Shown here: positions 9,362 through 21,424 of the stretch, piece after piece
How positions within the stretch are numbered: the stretch's first letter is position 1
How the letters are laid out: each line of letters opens with the position of its first letter
From: Buchnera aphidicola (Floraphis choui)
Lineage (GTDB): Bacteria; Pseudomonadota; Gammaproteobacteria; Enterobacterales; Enterobacteriaceae
Direction: 5' to 3'
Length of the DNA: 64,000 bases
NCBI GenBank assembly: GCA_039830045.1
Contig: CP140044.1
Span: 496,001-560,000, forward strand
Notes under the pieces: model-generated
Seen by the model: the letters and a program-made list of their open reading frames with translations, nothing else
Databases searched by the model: none
Told to the model about the DNA's origin: nothing
Position numbers and translations under genes: made by a program

Positions 9362-10021
9362 ATGCGAATTGTTCTACTTGGAGCACCAGGATCAGGAAAG
9401 GGAACACAAGCTGAATTTATTGCAACACAATATCACCTTCCAATAATATCTGTTGGAGAAATACTAAGAAAATCAACAAAAAATGATACTTCAATAAGTA
9501 AAACAATCAAAAATACTATGAACAATGGAAAATTGATTTCAGATACAATAATTATAAAATTAGTAAAAAATTATATTTCTCAAACAACTCGAAATCCAGG
9601 ATTTATACTTGATGGATTTCCAAGAACAATTGCTCAGGCTAAAACAATTGAGAACAAAGAAATAAATGTTGACTATATTTTTGAATTTAAGATACCTTCT
9701 CAAATAATTCTAGAACGTATTAAAGGAAGACGAATTGATCCTATTTCAGGAAAAACTTACCATTTAAATACCGAAAATTATTCTAAAAATTTAAATAAAA
9801 TAGATTTAGCCCGAAGGATTGACGATAGTGAAATAATTATCAAAAAAAGATTAGAAGAATATAAAAAATTTACAATACCCCTTATAAATCACTTTAACAA
9901 AACTTTAAATACCAAAAATTTTAAATATTATACTATAAATGGAACTAAAACTATACAAGATATTAACAAAAAGATTAAAAATATCTTAAATAAAGATACA
10001 AAACTACAAAACTTATTTTAA
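9362..10021 (+). CDS. adk: Adenylate kinase
   Basis: Converts ATP and AMP to two ADP in the cytoplasm. The P-loop GAPGSGKGT is at residues 7-15, the AMP-binding DGFPRT at about 84-89, and LID arginines in GRRIDP and ARRIDD are present. There are 219 residues (E. coli 214). The LID segment between YH and RIDD is about four residues shorter than in E. coli, and the C-terminus is slightly longer. It lies downstream of htpG, as in E. coli. Confidence 0.97.
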   Translation: MRIVLLGAPGSGKGTQAEFIATQYHLPIISVGEILRKSTKNDTSISKTIKNTMNNGKLISDTIIIKLVKNYISQTTRNPGFILDGFPRTIAQAKTIENKEINVDYIFEFKIPSQIILERIKGRRIDPISGKTYHLNTENYSKNLNKIDLARRIDDSEIIIKKRLEEYKKFTIPLINHFNKTLNTKNFKYYTINGTKTIQDINKKIKNILNKDTKLQNLF

Positions 10022-10040
10022 TTTAAATATAATATTTTTA

Positions 10041-10114
10041 TGCGCTCTATAGGATTTGAACCTATGACCTACGGCTTAGAAGGCCGTTGCTCTATCCAAC
10101 TGAGCTAAGAGCGC
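10041..10114 (-). tRNA. tRNA-Arg (anticodon UCU)
   Basis: The minus strand folds into a full cloverleaf. The acceptor stem GCGCTCT pairs with AGAGCGC, the anticodon stem-loop is ACGGCCTTCTAAGCCGT with anticodon TCT, and the T-loop is GGTTCAAATCC. The discriminator is A and CCA is not encoded. It reads AGA (and AGG) codons, which dominate arginine usage in this AT-rich genome. Confidence 0.97.
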
Positions 10115-10297
10115 AAAATTTTCTTTAAGTATCTAAAATAAAGAGTAGACTATTGTTAATATTCAGTATTAATTTTTTATTAATATAACATAAAATTCAA
10201 TATAAATTCTATAAAAATATTGTACCATTAATTTTATTAAAAAAATTATTTATTTTAGAAACTATAAAATATATCAAAAATTAATTGAGTCTATTAA

Positions 10298-11152
10298 ATG
10301 TTTAAAAAAATTCTAAATGGAAAAAAAGTTGCTGATGAAATTCAGAAAAAAATAAAAAAACAAATTGATGAAAGACTAATGTTAGGAAAACGACCTCCAG
10401 GATTAGCAGTAATATTAATAGGACATCATATAGCATCACAAATTTACGTAAATAAAAAAATAACATCTTGTAAAAAAGTAGGATTTGCTTCAAAAGTGTG
10501 GAATTTCTCTAAACATATTCAAGAAGAAAAAATAATAAACCTTATCAAAATATTAAATCAAGATACAAATGTTGATGGAATATTAATACAACTACCTATA
10601 CCTAAACACATTAATATTAAAAATATATTTAATAGTATTATTCCTAATAAAGACGTAGATGGGTTTCATCCATATAATATAGGCTGTTTATGCCAAAAAA
10701 ATCCTAGATTGCGTCCTTGTACTCCATTAGGAATTATTACGATGTTAAAATATTATAATATTAATATACAAGGTTTACATGCTGTTATAATAGGAGCTTC
10801 GAATACTGTAGGTAGACCAATGAATTTAGAATTATTATTATCTGGATGTACTACTACAGTAACTCATAGATTTACAAAAAATATTAAATGTTTTATTAAA
10901 CAAGCAGATTTGATAATCATTGCAATAGGAAAAGAAAAATTTTTAAAAGGAGAATGGATTAAACCAGGGGCAATAGTTATTGACGTAGGAATTAATAGAT
11001 TAAAAGATGGAACAATAGTAGGTGACGTAGATTTTGAATCAGCAATATCATATGCATCATATATAACTCCAGTACCAGGAGGAGTAGGTCCTATGACTGT
11101 AGTAACACTATTAAAAAATACTTTAAAAGCTTGTATTGAATATAATAGTTAA
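10298..11152 (+). CDS. folD: FolD, methylenetetrahydrofolate dehydrogenase/cyclohydrolase
   Basis: Bifunctional enzyme that turns 5,10-methylene-THF into 10-formyl-THF, the donor for Fmt (19.7 kb) and purine synthesis. It has 284 residues (E. coli 288). The active-site [13 protein letters not shown] contains the catalytic lysine, and [24 protein letters not shown] and the C-terminal [11 protein letters not shown] signatures are all present. It is convergent with cysS, with only 55 bases between them. Confidence 0.97.
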   Translation: MFKKILNGKKVADEIQKKIKKQIDERLMLGKRPPGLAVILIGHHIASQIYVNKKITSCKKVGFASKVWNFSKHIQEEKIINLIKILNQDTNVDGILIQLPIPKHINIKNIFNSIIPNKDVDGFHPYNIGCLCQKNPRLRPCTPLGIITMLKYYNINIQGLHAVIIGASNTVGRPMNLELLLSGCTTTVTHRFTKNIKCFIKQADLIIIAIGKEKFLKGEWIKPGAIVIDVGINRLKDGTIVGDVDFESAISYASYITPVPGGVGPMTVVTLLKNTLKACIEYNS

Positions 11153-11207
11153 ATGTAAAATATATAAATATTTTAAAATAACTATAAATTATATATTTTC
11201 AATATAA

Positions 11208-12635
11208 CTATTTCAATTTTCTCCAAAAAGTATTATATTTAGAATCTTCTAAAACAATACCTAAATTTAATAAGTTATTTCGTATTTTATCTGCTTTTAT
11301 CCAATTTTTTATTTTTCGTGCATTATCTCTTTTTTGTATTAAAAGATTGATATTACTAATTTCATCAGAAGAAAATTTATCAATTTTTTGAAAAAAATAT
11401 TCTGGATCTTGAAATAATATACCTAAAATATTACCTAATTCTCTTAATCTATAAGCTAAAACTATAATTTCATTATTATCATTTCTATCACTACATTTTA
11501 ATTTTAAAATATTTATTCTATGAGACATTTTCAACAATATAGATAAAGCAACAGGAGTATTAAAATCATTATTTAATGCTTTGCAAAAATCTAATTTAAA
11601 AAGAGAATAAGAACAATAATTCGTTAAATTTAAACTATTAAACATAGTAAAATCAATATTTCTTAAAGAAAAATATAATTTCTTCAACAATATTTCTGAT
11701 TTTTTTAAATTTTCTTCATAAAAATAAAGTGGATGTCGATAATGAGTAGACAATAAAAAAAAACGAATACTTTCTGAATCATAACGAACTAAAAGATCTT
11801 TTAATAATAAAGCATTTCCTAAAGATTTAGACATTTTTTTATTCTTTACAATAACTAATTCAGTATGCATCCAATGATTTACAAAAAATTTTTTATTAAT
11901 ACAAGTAGATTGCGCTAACTCATTTTCATGATGAGGAAATAATAAATCTTTCCCACCACCATGAATGTCTATTCTATCTTTTAAAATAGATGAACTCATA
12001 GATGAACACTCAATATGCCATCCAGGACGTCCTTTTCCCCAGGGGGAGTTCCAACAAAATGTTTCATGTTTTTTTAATAATTTCCATAAAACAAAATCTG
12101 ATGGATTACGTTTATTTAAGTTTTTAGATATACGTACTCCAATTTTTAAATTATCTATTAACTGATTAGACAATAACCCATAATTTAAATACGTATCAAT
12201 AGAAAACATAACATCTCCACAATTTGATACATATGCGTGCTTACTATTTAATAGTTGTAAAATAAACTGAATTATAATATCTATATTTTCAGTGGCACGA
12301 GGCTCATAATCTGGAGATACAATATTTAAATTTAAAAAATCTTTATTCATTTGATCAATCATACGATTGGAAAGACTAAAAATCGTTTCATTATTTTCAA
12401 TAGATTTAGCAATAATTTTATCGTCTATATCTGTAATGTTACGAACATACTGTAACTTATAACCACAATAACGTAAATAACGTAAAACTATATCAAAAAA
12501 AATAAAAGTACGACCATGTCCAATATGACAAAAATCATATGAAGTAACACCACAAACATACATTTTAATTATTTTATCTGTATTTAATTTTAGTATTTCG
12601 TGTTTTTGTGTAAAAGAATTAAAAATATTCAACAT
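11208..12635 (-). CDS. cysS: Cysteinyl-tRNA synthetase
   Basis: Class I aminoacyl-tRNA synthetase charging tRNA-Cys, 475 residues (E. coli 461). The first zinc cysteine is in MYVCGVT, the HIGH motif is HIGHGRTF, and the remaining zinc ligands lie in GWHIECSSM and FPHHENE. KMSKSLGN is the KMSKS loop. The C-terminal anticodon-binding region ends in GIVLEDSKYNTFWRK, close to E. coli. folD lies next to cysS in other Buchnera. Confidence 0.97.
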   Translation of the reverse strand: MLNIFNSFTQKHEILKLNTDKIIKMYVCGVTSYDFCHIGHGRTFIFFDIVLRYLRYCGYKLQYVRNITDIDDKIIAKSIENNETIFSLSNRMIDQMNKDFLNLNIVSPDYEPRATENIDIIIQFILQLLNSKHAYVSNCGDVMFSIDTYLNYGLLSNQLIDNLKIGVRISKNLNKRNPSDFVLWKLLKKHETFCWNSPWGKGRPGWHIECSSMSSSILKDRIDIHGGGKDLLFPHHENELAQSTCINKKFFVNHWMHTELVIVKNKKMSKSLGNALLLKDLLVRYDSESIRFFLLSTHYRHPLYFYEENLKKSEILLKKLYFSLRNIDFTMFNSLNLTNYCSYSLFKLDFCKALNNDFNTPVALSILLKMSHRINILKLKCSDRNDNNEIIVLAYRLRELGNILGILFQDPEYFFQKIDKFSSDEISNINLLIQKRDNARKIKNWIKADKIRNNLLNLGIVLEDSKYNTFWRKLK

Positions 12636-13141
12636 AAATATCTATTTTCAAAGTTAAAGTTATATCTATTATAACAATATAATTAATATTTTTATATTAT
12701 CATATCCATGCTACAATATTAAAGTAACCCAAATTAATTCTTAAATATTACAACTTTAAATATCTAATGTTTAAAATATCAAAATTATAAAATTATATAA
12801 ATTTTAATAACTAATCATATAAAATCATTTATTTATACTTTTCATTAATACTAAATAATATCAACATTTATTTATATAATATTTTCCAATCATATAGTTT
12901 TTAAATATTAAAAATATTAAAAATTTAATTCCTATATGTATGTACAATATAAAATATTTATAAATGTATTCTAAAATGCATTTAATTTTATTATTTAAAA
13001 TTCTAAAATGTATATTTAACATACTTATAAAGTAAGTAATTAAAATAATATAAAATGTAAATACAAATTATGCTTATAGTATACATTACTTGTCATGAAC
13101 TAAAAATATAATTTTAAAAAATCGATAATACAGGAACGGAT
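12636..13141. other. Gene-free AT-rich spacer between cysS and ybeD
   Basis: About 506 bases, divergent between cysS (-) and ybeD (+). No RNA gene, convincing ORF or recognisable pseudogene is visible; both genes' promoters must lie here. A ribosome binding site-like AGGAACGG stands just before the ybeD start. Confidence 0.6.
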
Positions 13142-13405
13142 ATGAAAAATAAACTTGAAAAAATGTTAAAATTTCCTTGTTTATTTACTTATAAAGTTAT
13201 TGGATTAGCACAGCCTGAGCTAATTGATCAAATAATAAAAGTAGTTCAATGTAAATTACCAGGTGATTATATTCCGCAAACAAAATCTAGTAATAAAGGT
13301 AATTATCTGTCTGTTTCTATTACAATTTTTGCTAATAATTTTGAACAAATAGAAAGTTTATATCATGAACTCAGCGACATAAACATAGTTCGAATGGTAC
13401 TATAA
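13142..13405 (+). CDS. ybeD: YbeD, DUF493 protein
   Basis: Small conserved protein of 87 residues, exactly the length of E. coli YbeD, with matches FTYKV.G.A.PEL.DQ in the N-terminal half and KGNY.SVSITI near the middle, ending DIVRMVL. The fold is ACT-like and the function is unknown. In E. coli it lies between dacA and lipB; neither is visible next to it here. CAGGAACGG upstream provides a reasonable ribosome binding site. Confidence 0.93.
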   Translation: MKNKLEKMLKFPCLFTYKVIGLAQPELIDQIIKVVQCKLPGDYIPQTKSSNKGNYLSVSITIFANNFEQIESLYHELSDINIVRMVL

Positions 13406-13470
13406 ATTTACTTTTATAAAAACTATCTCACATAATAATTTAAAATTATTTATTCTACTTTAAATTATTT

Positions 13471-13505
13471 AAAACATGTAATGCAGCAAGATAAGCTGCA
13501 TTACA
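13471..13505 (-). terminator. Intrinsic terminator of cspE
   Basis: Perfect 10-bp stem (13478-13487 with 13495-13504, GTAATGCAGC/GCTGCATTAC), extended by one A-T pair, with a 7-nt loop. On the minus strand it is followed by TGTTTTAAAT. It lies 36 bases past the cspE stop, between convergent genes, and may also stop ybeD transcripts, though without a U-tract in that direction. Confidence 0.72.
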
Positions 13506-13540
13506 AAAAATTAAAATATTTATAATTGTTTCAACAAATA

Positions 13541-13750
13541 TTATAGACTAATGACATTAGCCGCTGATGGCCCTTTTGCTCCTTCGGTAATTTCAAATTC
13601 AACACTTTGACCTTCTGACAAAGTTTTAAATCCGTTGCTTTGGATAGCTGAAAAATGAACAAAAACATCTTTGCTTCCATCTTCAGGAGTAATGAAACCA
13701 AACCCTTTAGATTCATTAAACCACTTTACATTACCTTTAATCTTAGACAT
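13541..13750 (-). CDS. cspE: Cold-shock-like RNA chaperone CspE
   Basis: Single cold-shock domain, 69 residues, nearly identical to E. coli CspE ([20 protein letters not shown]) rather than CspC, which begins MAKIKGQ. RNP1 (KGFGFI) and RNP2 (VFVHF) are intact. It melts RNA secondary structure and can act as an antiterminator. GAAGGT about 8 bases before the ATG is a good ribosome binding site. It has its own terminator downstream. Its conservation stands out against the general divergence. Confidence 0.96.
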
Positions 13751-13982
13751 CTATATTACCTTCACATGAAAATATACACTAAACTTAAATGACAAGCTAG
13801 TACAACGATTATTGATTATTTTATTATTAACTTCAATAAAATATTGTTAATACAACAGTAACATTAAATCTAAATTAATAAAATTAAATATTATTTTTAA
13901 TAAAGATTACTTTTACTTCTTAATATATAACTTTATGTAGTTTAATATCATTATAAAATTAATTCTAATCACAACTACATGT

Positions 13983-14014
13983 AAAAAAAAATCCGAAACA
14001 ATTCGGATTTTTTT
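13983..14014 (-). terminator. Intrinsic terminator of the 23S-5S rRNA operon
   Basis: On the minus strand AAAAAATCCGAA and TTCGGATTTTTT pair around a 4-nt loop just after 5S rRNA, with the hairpin running straight into a T9 run. This is a strong rho-independent terminator. Confidence 0.92.
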
Positions 14015-14016
14015 AC

Positions 14017-14135
14017 AACCTGGCATTGTCCTACTCTCACACGAGGAAACCCCGTACTACCATCGGCGTTGAAATGTTTCACTTCTGAGTTCGACATGGT
14101 TTCAGGTGGTACCATAACACTATTTTTACCAGGTT
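14017..14135 (-). rRNA. rrf: 5S ribosomal RNA
   Basis: About 119 nt on the minus strand. The terminal helix AACCTGG/CCAGGTT closes the molecule, and conserved loops CCATGTCGAACTCAGAAGTGA and CGCCGATGGTAGT are near-identical to E. coli 5S. It lies downstream of 23S on the same strand and is followed at once by a terminator. Ends are placed by the terminal helix. Confidence 0.96.
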
Positions 14136-14137
14136 GT

Positions 14138-14186
14138 TTAAATATTAAATATTAAATATTAAATGTTAAATATTAAATATTAAATT
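14138..14186. repeat. Seven-copy heptanucleotide tandem repeat
   Basis: Seven head-to-tail copies of TTAAATA (fourth copy TTAAATG, last TTAAATT) fill 49 bases right upstream of 5S in the 23S-5S spacer. It is transcribed in the rRNA precursor. This is the clearest tandem repeat I saw in the window. Confidence 0.95.
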
Positions 14187-14266
14187 TATCGATATTTAAA
14201 TTATCAAAATCGGATTACAAGAAATTCAATTTTATTATAATATTATTTAAACATCTCTGGTGTTGT

Positions 14267-17195
<2,929 letters not shown>

Positions 17196-17247
17196 TTACA
17201 ACCCACAGATGTTTATATTAATTTTAATATGAATTTTCTTGATTCCG

Positions 17248-17261
17248 AATTTTTAAAGAGC
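17248..17261 (-). promoter_or_regulatory. boxA antitermination element
   Basis: Minus strand GCTCTTTAAAAATT, followed by CGGAATCAAG, resembles the E. coli spacer boxA (GCTCTTTAACAAT...GGAACAAG) and lies 53 bases before 23S. It would bind NusB/S10 to make transcription of the long rRNA processive. S10 itself (rpsJ) is encoded in this window. Confidence 0.7.
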
Positions 17262-17369
17262 TAAAACTTTTTACTTAATTTACAATATTTATAAGTGTTT
17301 CATAAATAAGGTATAAGAATAACACATTAATATAATATAGTATACAAATAATTTTAATATTTTTATACT

Positions 17370-17442
17370 TGTCCCCTAGGGGATTTGAACCCCTGTTACC
17401 GCCGTGAAAGGGCGATGTCCTAGTCCTCTAGACGAAGGGGAC
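17370..17442 (-). tRNA. tRNA-Glu (anticodon UUC)
   Basis: Minus strand cloverleaf: acceptor GTCCCCT/AGGGGAC, anticodon loop CTTTCAC (anticodon TTC), T-arm AGGGGTTCAAATCCCCT. The body is nearly identical to E. coli tRNA-Glu. The discriminator appears to be A (E. coli G), and CCA is not encoded. It is the first gene of the tRNA-Glu/23S/5S transcript, where E. coli has tRNA-Glu in the 16S-23S spacer. Confidence 0.97.
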
Positions 17443-17525
17443 TAAATAATAATATATCAAACTAAACAAGTATCTTGTAAAAGTATTAAATAACTACAAT
17501 AATTTAAATTATATATTTAATACCT

Positions 17526-17553
17526 ATGTTACATAACGAGCAAAAAGAGTCAA
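17526..17553 (-). promoter_or_regulatory. Sigma-70 promoter of the tRNA-Glu/23S/5S operon
   Basis: Minus strand TTGACT (17548-17553), 16-nt spacer, TAACAT (17526-17531). It lies about 83 bases upstream of tRNA-Glu and beyond the aroE stop, so the rRNA unit has its own promoter. The local CTCTTGAC...GCTCG stretch is more GC-rich than the surrounding spacer. Confidence 0.7.
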
Positions 17554-17614
17554 GAGTTTTTTATAAATATTCACTTTTAATAAGCAACTTATTAGAAAAT
17601 AAAATATTTTAAAA

Positions 17615-18442
17615 TTAACTACGCCTTAGTTTAACGATAACTGATTCAATTTCTGGAAAAACATTATGCCATAAATAAAAAGAATATGCAGCTTGACTAA
17701 CTAACATTCCAATTCCATCAGAAAACTTAGCAATATTATGATTTATACACCATGAAAGAAAAGGAGTAAACGTATCACTAGAATAATTAATATCGTAAAA
17801 ATTAGTATGTCTATTTATTAAATGAGAAATAAAATTCCAATAATTATTTGTTTTTACATTTGCAATAGCATTAATTACTAAATCAAAAATATTATTTTTA
17901 AATTTCAAATCCGATAGAACAGAAATAGAACCAAATTTTTTAAAACTACTAACTAATTTTGTAGCACGATTCTTGGTTCTATTTAAAATAACAATATTGC
18001 AACCATAAGATAACAATGAAAAAATTATTCCACGAGCTGCACCTCCAGCACCTATTACTAAAATATTATCATGCCTTTTTAAAAATTTTAATCGTTTTAA
18101 ATCATATAAAATACCTTTTCCATCAGTATTATCTCCTAAAATTTTTCCATTTTTTAACTTCTTTAAAGTATTCACTGATTCTGAAGCTCTAGCATAATCA
18201 GTTAATTCATCTGCTATCAAAAAAGCTTCTTCTTTAAATGGGCTAGTAACATTAGCTCCAATACCATTGCATAAAAAGAAATTAGTTATAAATTCATAAA
18301 ATTTTCTTATTGGAACTAACGTATAATTATAATCACAAACTATGTTTGTTTGTTCGGAAAATAAACGATGAATAAGAGGTGATTTAGTATGATCAATGGG
18401 ATTTCCAAAAACTGAAAACTTACTTAAATGATTTCTAAGCAC
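17615..18442 (-). CDS. aroE: Shikimate dehydrogenase
   Basis: Reduces 3-dehydroshikimate to shikimate with NADPH in the aromatic amino acid pathway; aroK and aroB of the same pathway are at 45.7-47.4 kb. It has 275 residues (E. coli 272). Shikimate-binding SKSP-type region is TKSPLIH, catalytic Lys is in TSPFKEEAF and Asp in GDNTDG, and the NADP loop is GAGGAARG with NRTKNRA. The usual NAT.S.G loop reads NAIANV, a notable change. The start overlaps the tsaC stop by 8 bases, implying translational coupling. Confidence 0.96.
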   Translation of the reverse strand: MLRNHLSKFSVFGNPIDHTKSPLIHRLFSEQTNIVCDYNYTLVPIRKFYEFITNFFLCNGIGANVTSPFKEEAFLIADELTDYARASESVNTLKKLKNGKILGDNTDGKGILYDLKRLKFLKRHDNILVIGAGGAARGIIFSLLSYGCNIVILNRTKNRATKLVSSFKKFGSISVLSDLKFKNNIFDLVINAIANVKTNNYWNFISHLINRHTNFYDINYSSDTFTPFLSWCINHNIAKFSDGIGMLVSQAAYSFYLWHNVFPEIESVIVKLRRS

Positions 18443-18998
18443 AGCGTATTAACTCTCCACTTATAAGATTTATGATCTTGGACGGGTATTTATTATTACC
18501 TAATTTTCCATGAAAAATAGGAAAGTTTTTACCAAACTGGTTTACAATCTCTTCATACGTTTTACATGGCTTTAGACCAGAAAGATTAGCACTAGTAGAT
18601 ACTATAGCTGTTCCAAATGCATTACATAATTGTTGAATAGAAATATGAGAACTAATACGGACTGCCAAAAAATTAGATTTTCCAGTTAACCAGTATGGAA
18701 CTGAAGATCTAGCTGGAACTAAAAAAGTAATAGGGCCAGGCCAATTTTTAAACATAACTTTCTTATGTTGAAAAGATAATTTATGCTCAGAAATATATGA
18801 TTTAATTTGACTATAATGAGATGCTACTAATATTAATCCTTTACTCCATTTTCTTTTTTTTAATTTAAGTAACGTTGTTACTGCACATTTGTTATTTGGA
18901 TTGCATCCTAATCCAAAAACTGACTCTGTCGGATAAGCAATAATACCATTATTATTTAATTTATTAATACATTCATACAATGATATTTTATTTATCAT
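18435..18998 (-). CDS. tsaC: TsaC, threonylcarbamoyl-AMP synthase
   Basis: YrdC/Sua5-family enzyme that makes threonylcarbamoyl-AMP from threonine, bicarbonate and ATP, the first step of the t6A37 tRNA modification needed to decode ANN codons. Motifs IAYPTESVFGLGC, KKRKWSKGLILVAS, WPGPITF and STSANLSG are in order. I place the start at 18998 (MINKIS), preceded by GGAAATAAAATA and fitting E. coli's length of 190; an in-frame ATG at 19034 would add 12 residues. Upstream is the divergent def gene. It is coupled to aroE. Confidence 0.93.
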   Translation of the reverse strand: MINKISLYECINKLNNNGIIAYPTESVFGLGCNPNNKCAVTTLLKLKKRKWSKGLILVASHYSQIKSYISEHKLSFQHKKVMFKNWPGPITFLVPARSSVPYWLTGKSNFLAVRISSHISIQQLCNAFGTAIVSTSANLSGLKPCKTYEEIVNQFGKNFPIFHGKLGNNKYPSKIINLISGELIRCA

Positions 18999-19220
18999 TA
19001 TTTTATTTCCGTAATCAAAATTTATTACTAACACATTTAAAAATATAAGATAAATAATATTTAAATTGTTTTTATACTATCATTAAAAAATATAATTTTA
19101 AAAAATTTTGTTCATTTTATAAAAATACTTAGAAATAAAAAATATTATCTTTGGTTTTTAATTAAAAAAAGTTCATAATAAGATATAATTTATTATAAAA
19201 ATATTAATATTTAAAAAATT

Positions 19221-19721
19221 ATGTCTATTCTTGAAGTATTAAAATACCCTAATAGTCAACTTCGAATAATAGCAAAGCCAATTATAAAAATAAATAACTC
19301 CATTCATAAAATTATTAACAATATGTTTGAAACTATGAATTTTAAAAATGGTATTGGATTAGCCGCTACTCAAGTAAATATTCCCTTACAAATCATAGTA
19401 ATTGATAATATTTCAGAAATAAAACAACCAATAACATTAATTAACCCCAAAATAATTCAATCAAACGGTAATATAAGTATAGAAGAAAGATGTTTGTCTA
19501 TTCCAAATTATCAAGCATCAATACCTAGATCATCTCATATTGTCGTTACCGCTTTAAACTATTTTGGAAAAAAAATTAAAATAGAAGCTACATCTCTTCT
19601 AGCAATTTGTATTCAACACGAAATGGATCATTTAATTGGAAAATTATTAATCGATTATTTATCCAATGTTGAAAAAAGAAAAATACGAAAAAAAATCTTA
19701 AAAGATATCAAAAAATTATGA
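19221..19721 (+). CDS. def: Peptide deformylase
   Basis: Iron-dependent hydrolase removing formyl from nascent N-terminal methionine, 166 residues (E. coli 169). Motif I is GIGLAATQ (44-51) and motif III HEMDH (133-137) with both metal histidines. Motif II reads EERCLSIP with metal ligand Cys91; the family consensus is EGCLS, so the glycine before the cysteine is Arg90 (codon AGA). The stop overlaps the fmt start as ATGA, the same order as in E. coli. Confidence 0.96.
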   Translation: MSILEVLKYPNSQLRIIAKPIIKINNSIHKIINNMFETMNFKNGIGLAATQVNIPLQIIVIDNISEIKQPITLINPKIIQSNGNISIEERCLSIPNYQASIPRSSHIVVTALNYFGKKIKIEATSLLAICIQHEMDHLIGKLLIDYLSNVEKRKIRKKILKDIKKL

Positions 19722-20698
19722 CTCTAAACTATATAAAAATAAAAAAAATAAAAACATTAAATATTATTTTTGCAGGAACACCTGAATTTTCAGCACAACA
19801 TCTAGTACACCTAATTAATTCTCAATACAATATTATTGGAGTACTTACTCAACCAGATCGACCTTCTGGAAGAGGACAAAATATAACTGAATCTCCAGTA
19901 AAAAATATAGCTAAAAAATATAATATTCCTATTTTTCAACCTAAAATTTTATTAAATAATTCAGAACTATACATTAAATTATGTAAAATACGTGCTAATT
20001 TAATGATAGTAGTTGCATATGGTCTAATTATTCCTAAAAAAATATTAAATATATTTTCTATAGGATGTATTAATATACATGCTTCTTTGTTACCTAAATG
20101 GAGAGGATCTACACCAATACAATCAGCAATTTTATCTGGAGATATAATAACAGGAATTACTATTATAAAAATAGATGAAGGAATCGATACTGGAAAAATA
20201 ATATATTCAGAAACTTGTAATATAGACAAACATGAAACAAGTAAAAGTTTACAAGAAAAATTAAATAAAATAAGTTGTCGAGCAATATTGTTGGTACTAA
20301 AAAATATAGAATTAGGAAAATGTAAAACTGTTGTTCAAAGTCAACTCACTACTTATTCATATAAGATAAAAAAACAAGATGCTGAACTGAATTGGTTTCA
20401 AGATGCAATAACATTAGAAAAGCGCATACGAGCTTTTAATCCATGGCCAATATGCTTTTTTAAAATAAATAATAAACACATTAAAGTTTGGTCAGCTACA
20501 ATTATTATAAAAGACAAAAAAAACACACATAAAGAAGGAGAAATAATATTAATTAATAAAAATGGATTACAAATACAAACTAAAATAAATATACTTAATA
20601 TAGTAAAAATTCAATTACCTGGAAAAAAAATAATACACGCACATAATTTAAACAATTCTAGAAACAATTTTTTTACTTCTAATACACATTTAATTTAA
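19718..20698 (+). CDS. fmt: Methionyl-tRNA formyltransferase
   Basis: Formylates Met-tRNA-fMet using 10-formyl-THF, the product of FolD, so FolD, Fmt and Def in this window form one initiation-methionine cycle. It has 326 residues (E. coli 315), with [10 protein letters not shown] at the N-terminus, the catalytic [17 protein letters not shown] block and DEGIDTG; the C-terminal tRNA-binding domain follows. The N-terminus is a few lysine-rich residues longer than in E. coli. It is convergent with the alpha operon. Confidence 0.96.
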   Translation: MTLNYIKIKKIKTLNIIFAGTPEFSAQHLVHLINSQYNIIGVLTQPDRPSGRGQNITESPVKNIAKKYNIPIFQPKILLNNSELYIKLCKIRANLMIVVAYGLIIPKKILNIFSIGCINIHASLLPKWRGSTPIQSAILSGDIITGITIIKIDEGIDTGKIIYSETCNIDKHETSKSLQEKLNKISCRAILLVLKNIELGKCKTVVQSQLTTYSYKIKKQDAELNWFQDAITLEKRIRAFNPWPICFFKINNKHIKVWSATIIIKDKKNTHKEGEIILINKNGLQIQTKINILNIVKIQLPGKKIIHAHNLNNSRNNFFTSNTHLI

Positions 20699-20904
20699 CT
20701 AAAAATTTCTAAATATAATTTTTTTATCTTACTTACGATATACTATAAAATTTATAAACACCGTTTATATAAAATATATAAAGTTAAATACATAATAGAA
20801 AATTATTAAATAATAAACCCTAAATCATTTATAATAAAAATATAAATCTTGTAATACGTTTAAAAAAATACATATTAATTTTATAAATATCTTAAAGTTA
20901 AATG

Positions 20905-20934
20905 TTAAAAAACAGAACGGCATGTAATGCCGTT
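20905..20934 (-). terminator. Intrinsic terminator of the alpha operon
   Basis: AACGGCAT/ATGCCGTT, a perfect 8-bp stem with a GTA loop (20916-20934), is followed on the minus strand by CTGTTTTTTAA. It lies 76 bases after the rplQ stop and ends the long ribosomal protein transcript. The rest of the 311-base fmt-rplQ spacer (20699-21009) holds nothing recognisable. Confidence 0.85.
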
Positions 20935-21009
20935 TGTTATCAAAATATACTAATTTACTATATATAATAGAAATATATTCATTTTATTTAAAAAGCTTAT
21001 CTTATGTAT

Positions 21010-21381
21010 TTATTTTTGTTTCTTCAATCTATTGACTAATTGAATATACGCCATAGGTGCTTTATCACCAAAACGATAACCACATTTTAATACTCGAGTA
21101 TATCCACCTAATCTATTTAAAAAACACGGACCTATGTCACTAAATAATTTAGAAACTATATCACTGTTCCTAATTTTAGAAAATACTAAACGCCTATTAG
21201 AAATTGAATTTACCTTAGATCGAGTTATCAAAGGTTCTACTATACGACGTAATTCTTTTGCTTTAGCTAACGTTGTTTTTATTATTTCATAATTTAATAA
21301 CGCACATGCCATATTATTTAGCATAGACTTTACGTGGACACTATTTCTATTAAATCGACGACCAATTTTTTTATGTCTCAT
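21010..21381 (-). CDS. rplQ: Ribosomal protein L17
   Basis: Large-subunit protein near the exit tunnel, last gene of the alpha operon. [21 protein letters not shown] matches the E. coli MRHRKSGRQLNRNSSHR start. It has 123 residues; E. coli's 127 includes a slightly longer tail. A 43-base gap separates it from rpoA and a terminator follows. Confidence 0.97.
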   Translation of the reverse strand: MRHKKIGRRFNRNSVHVKSMLNNMACALLNYEIIKTTLAKAKELRRIVEPLITRSKVNSISNRRLVFSKIRNSDIVSKLFSDIGPCFLNRLGGYTRVLKCGYRFGDKAPMAYIQLVNRLKKQK

Positions 21382-21424
21382 AAAAATGTAATCCTATCAT
21401 GTAAATCTTAAAATACAATTTAAT

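Noticed and set aside
13531..13716. 61-codon minus ORF overlapping cspE
   Set aside because: Out-of-frame shadow; the other frame is a near-identical CspE.
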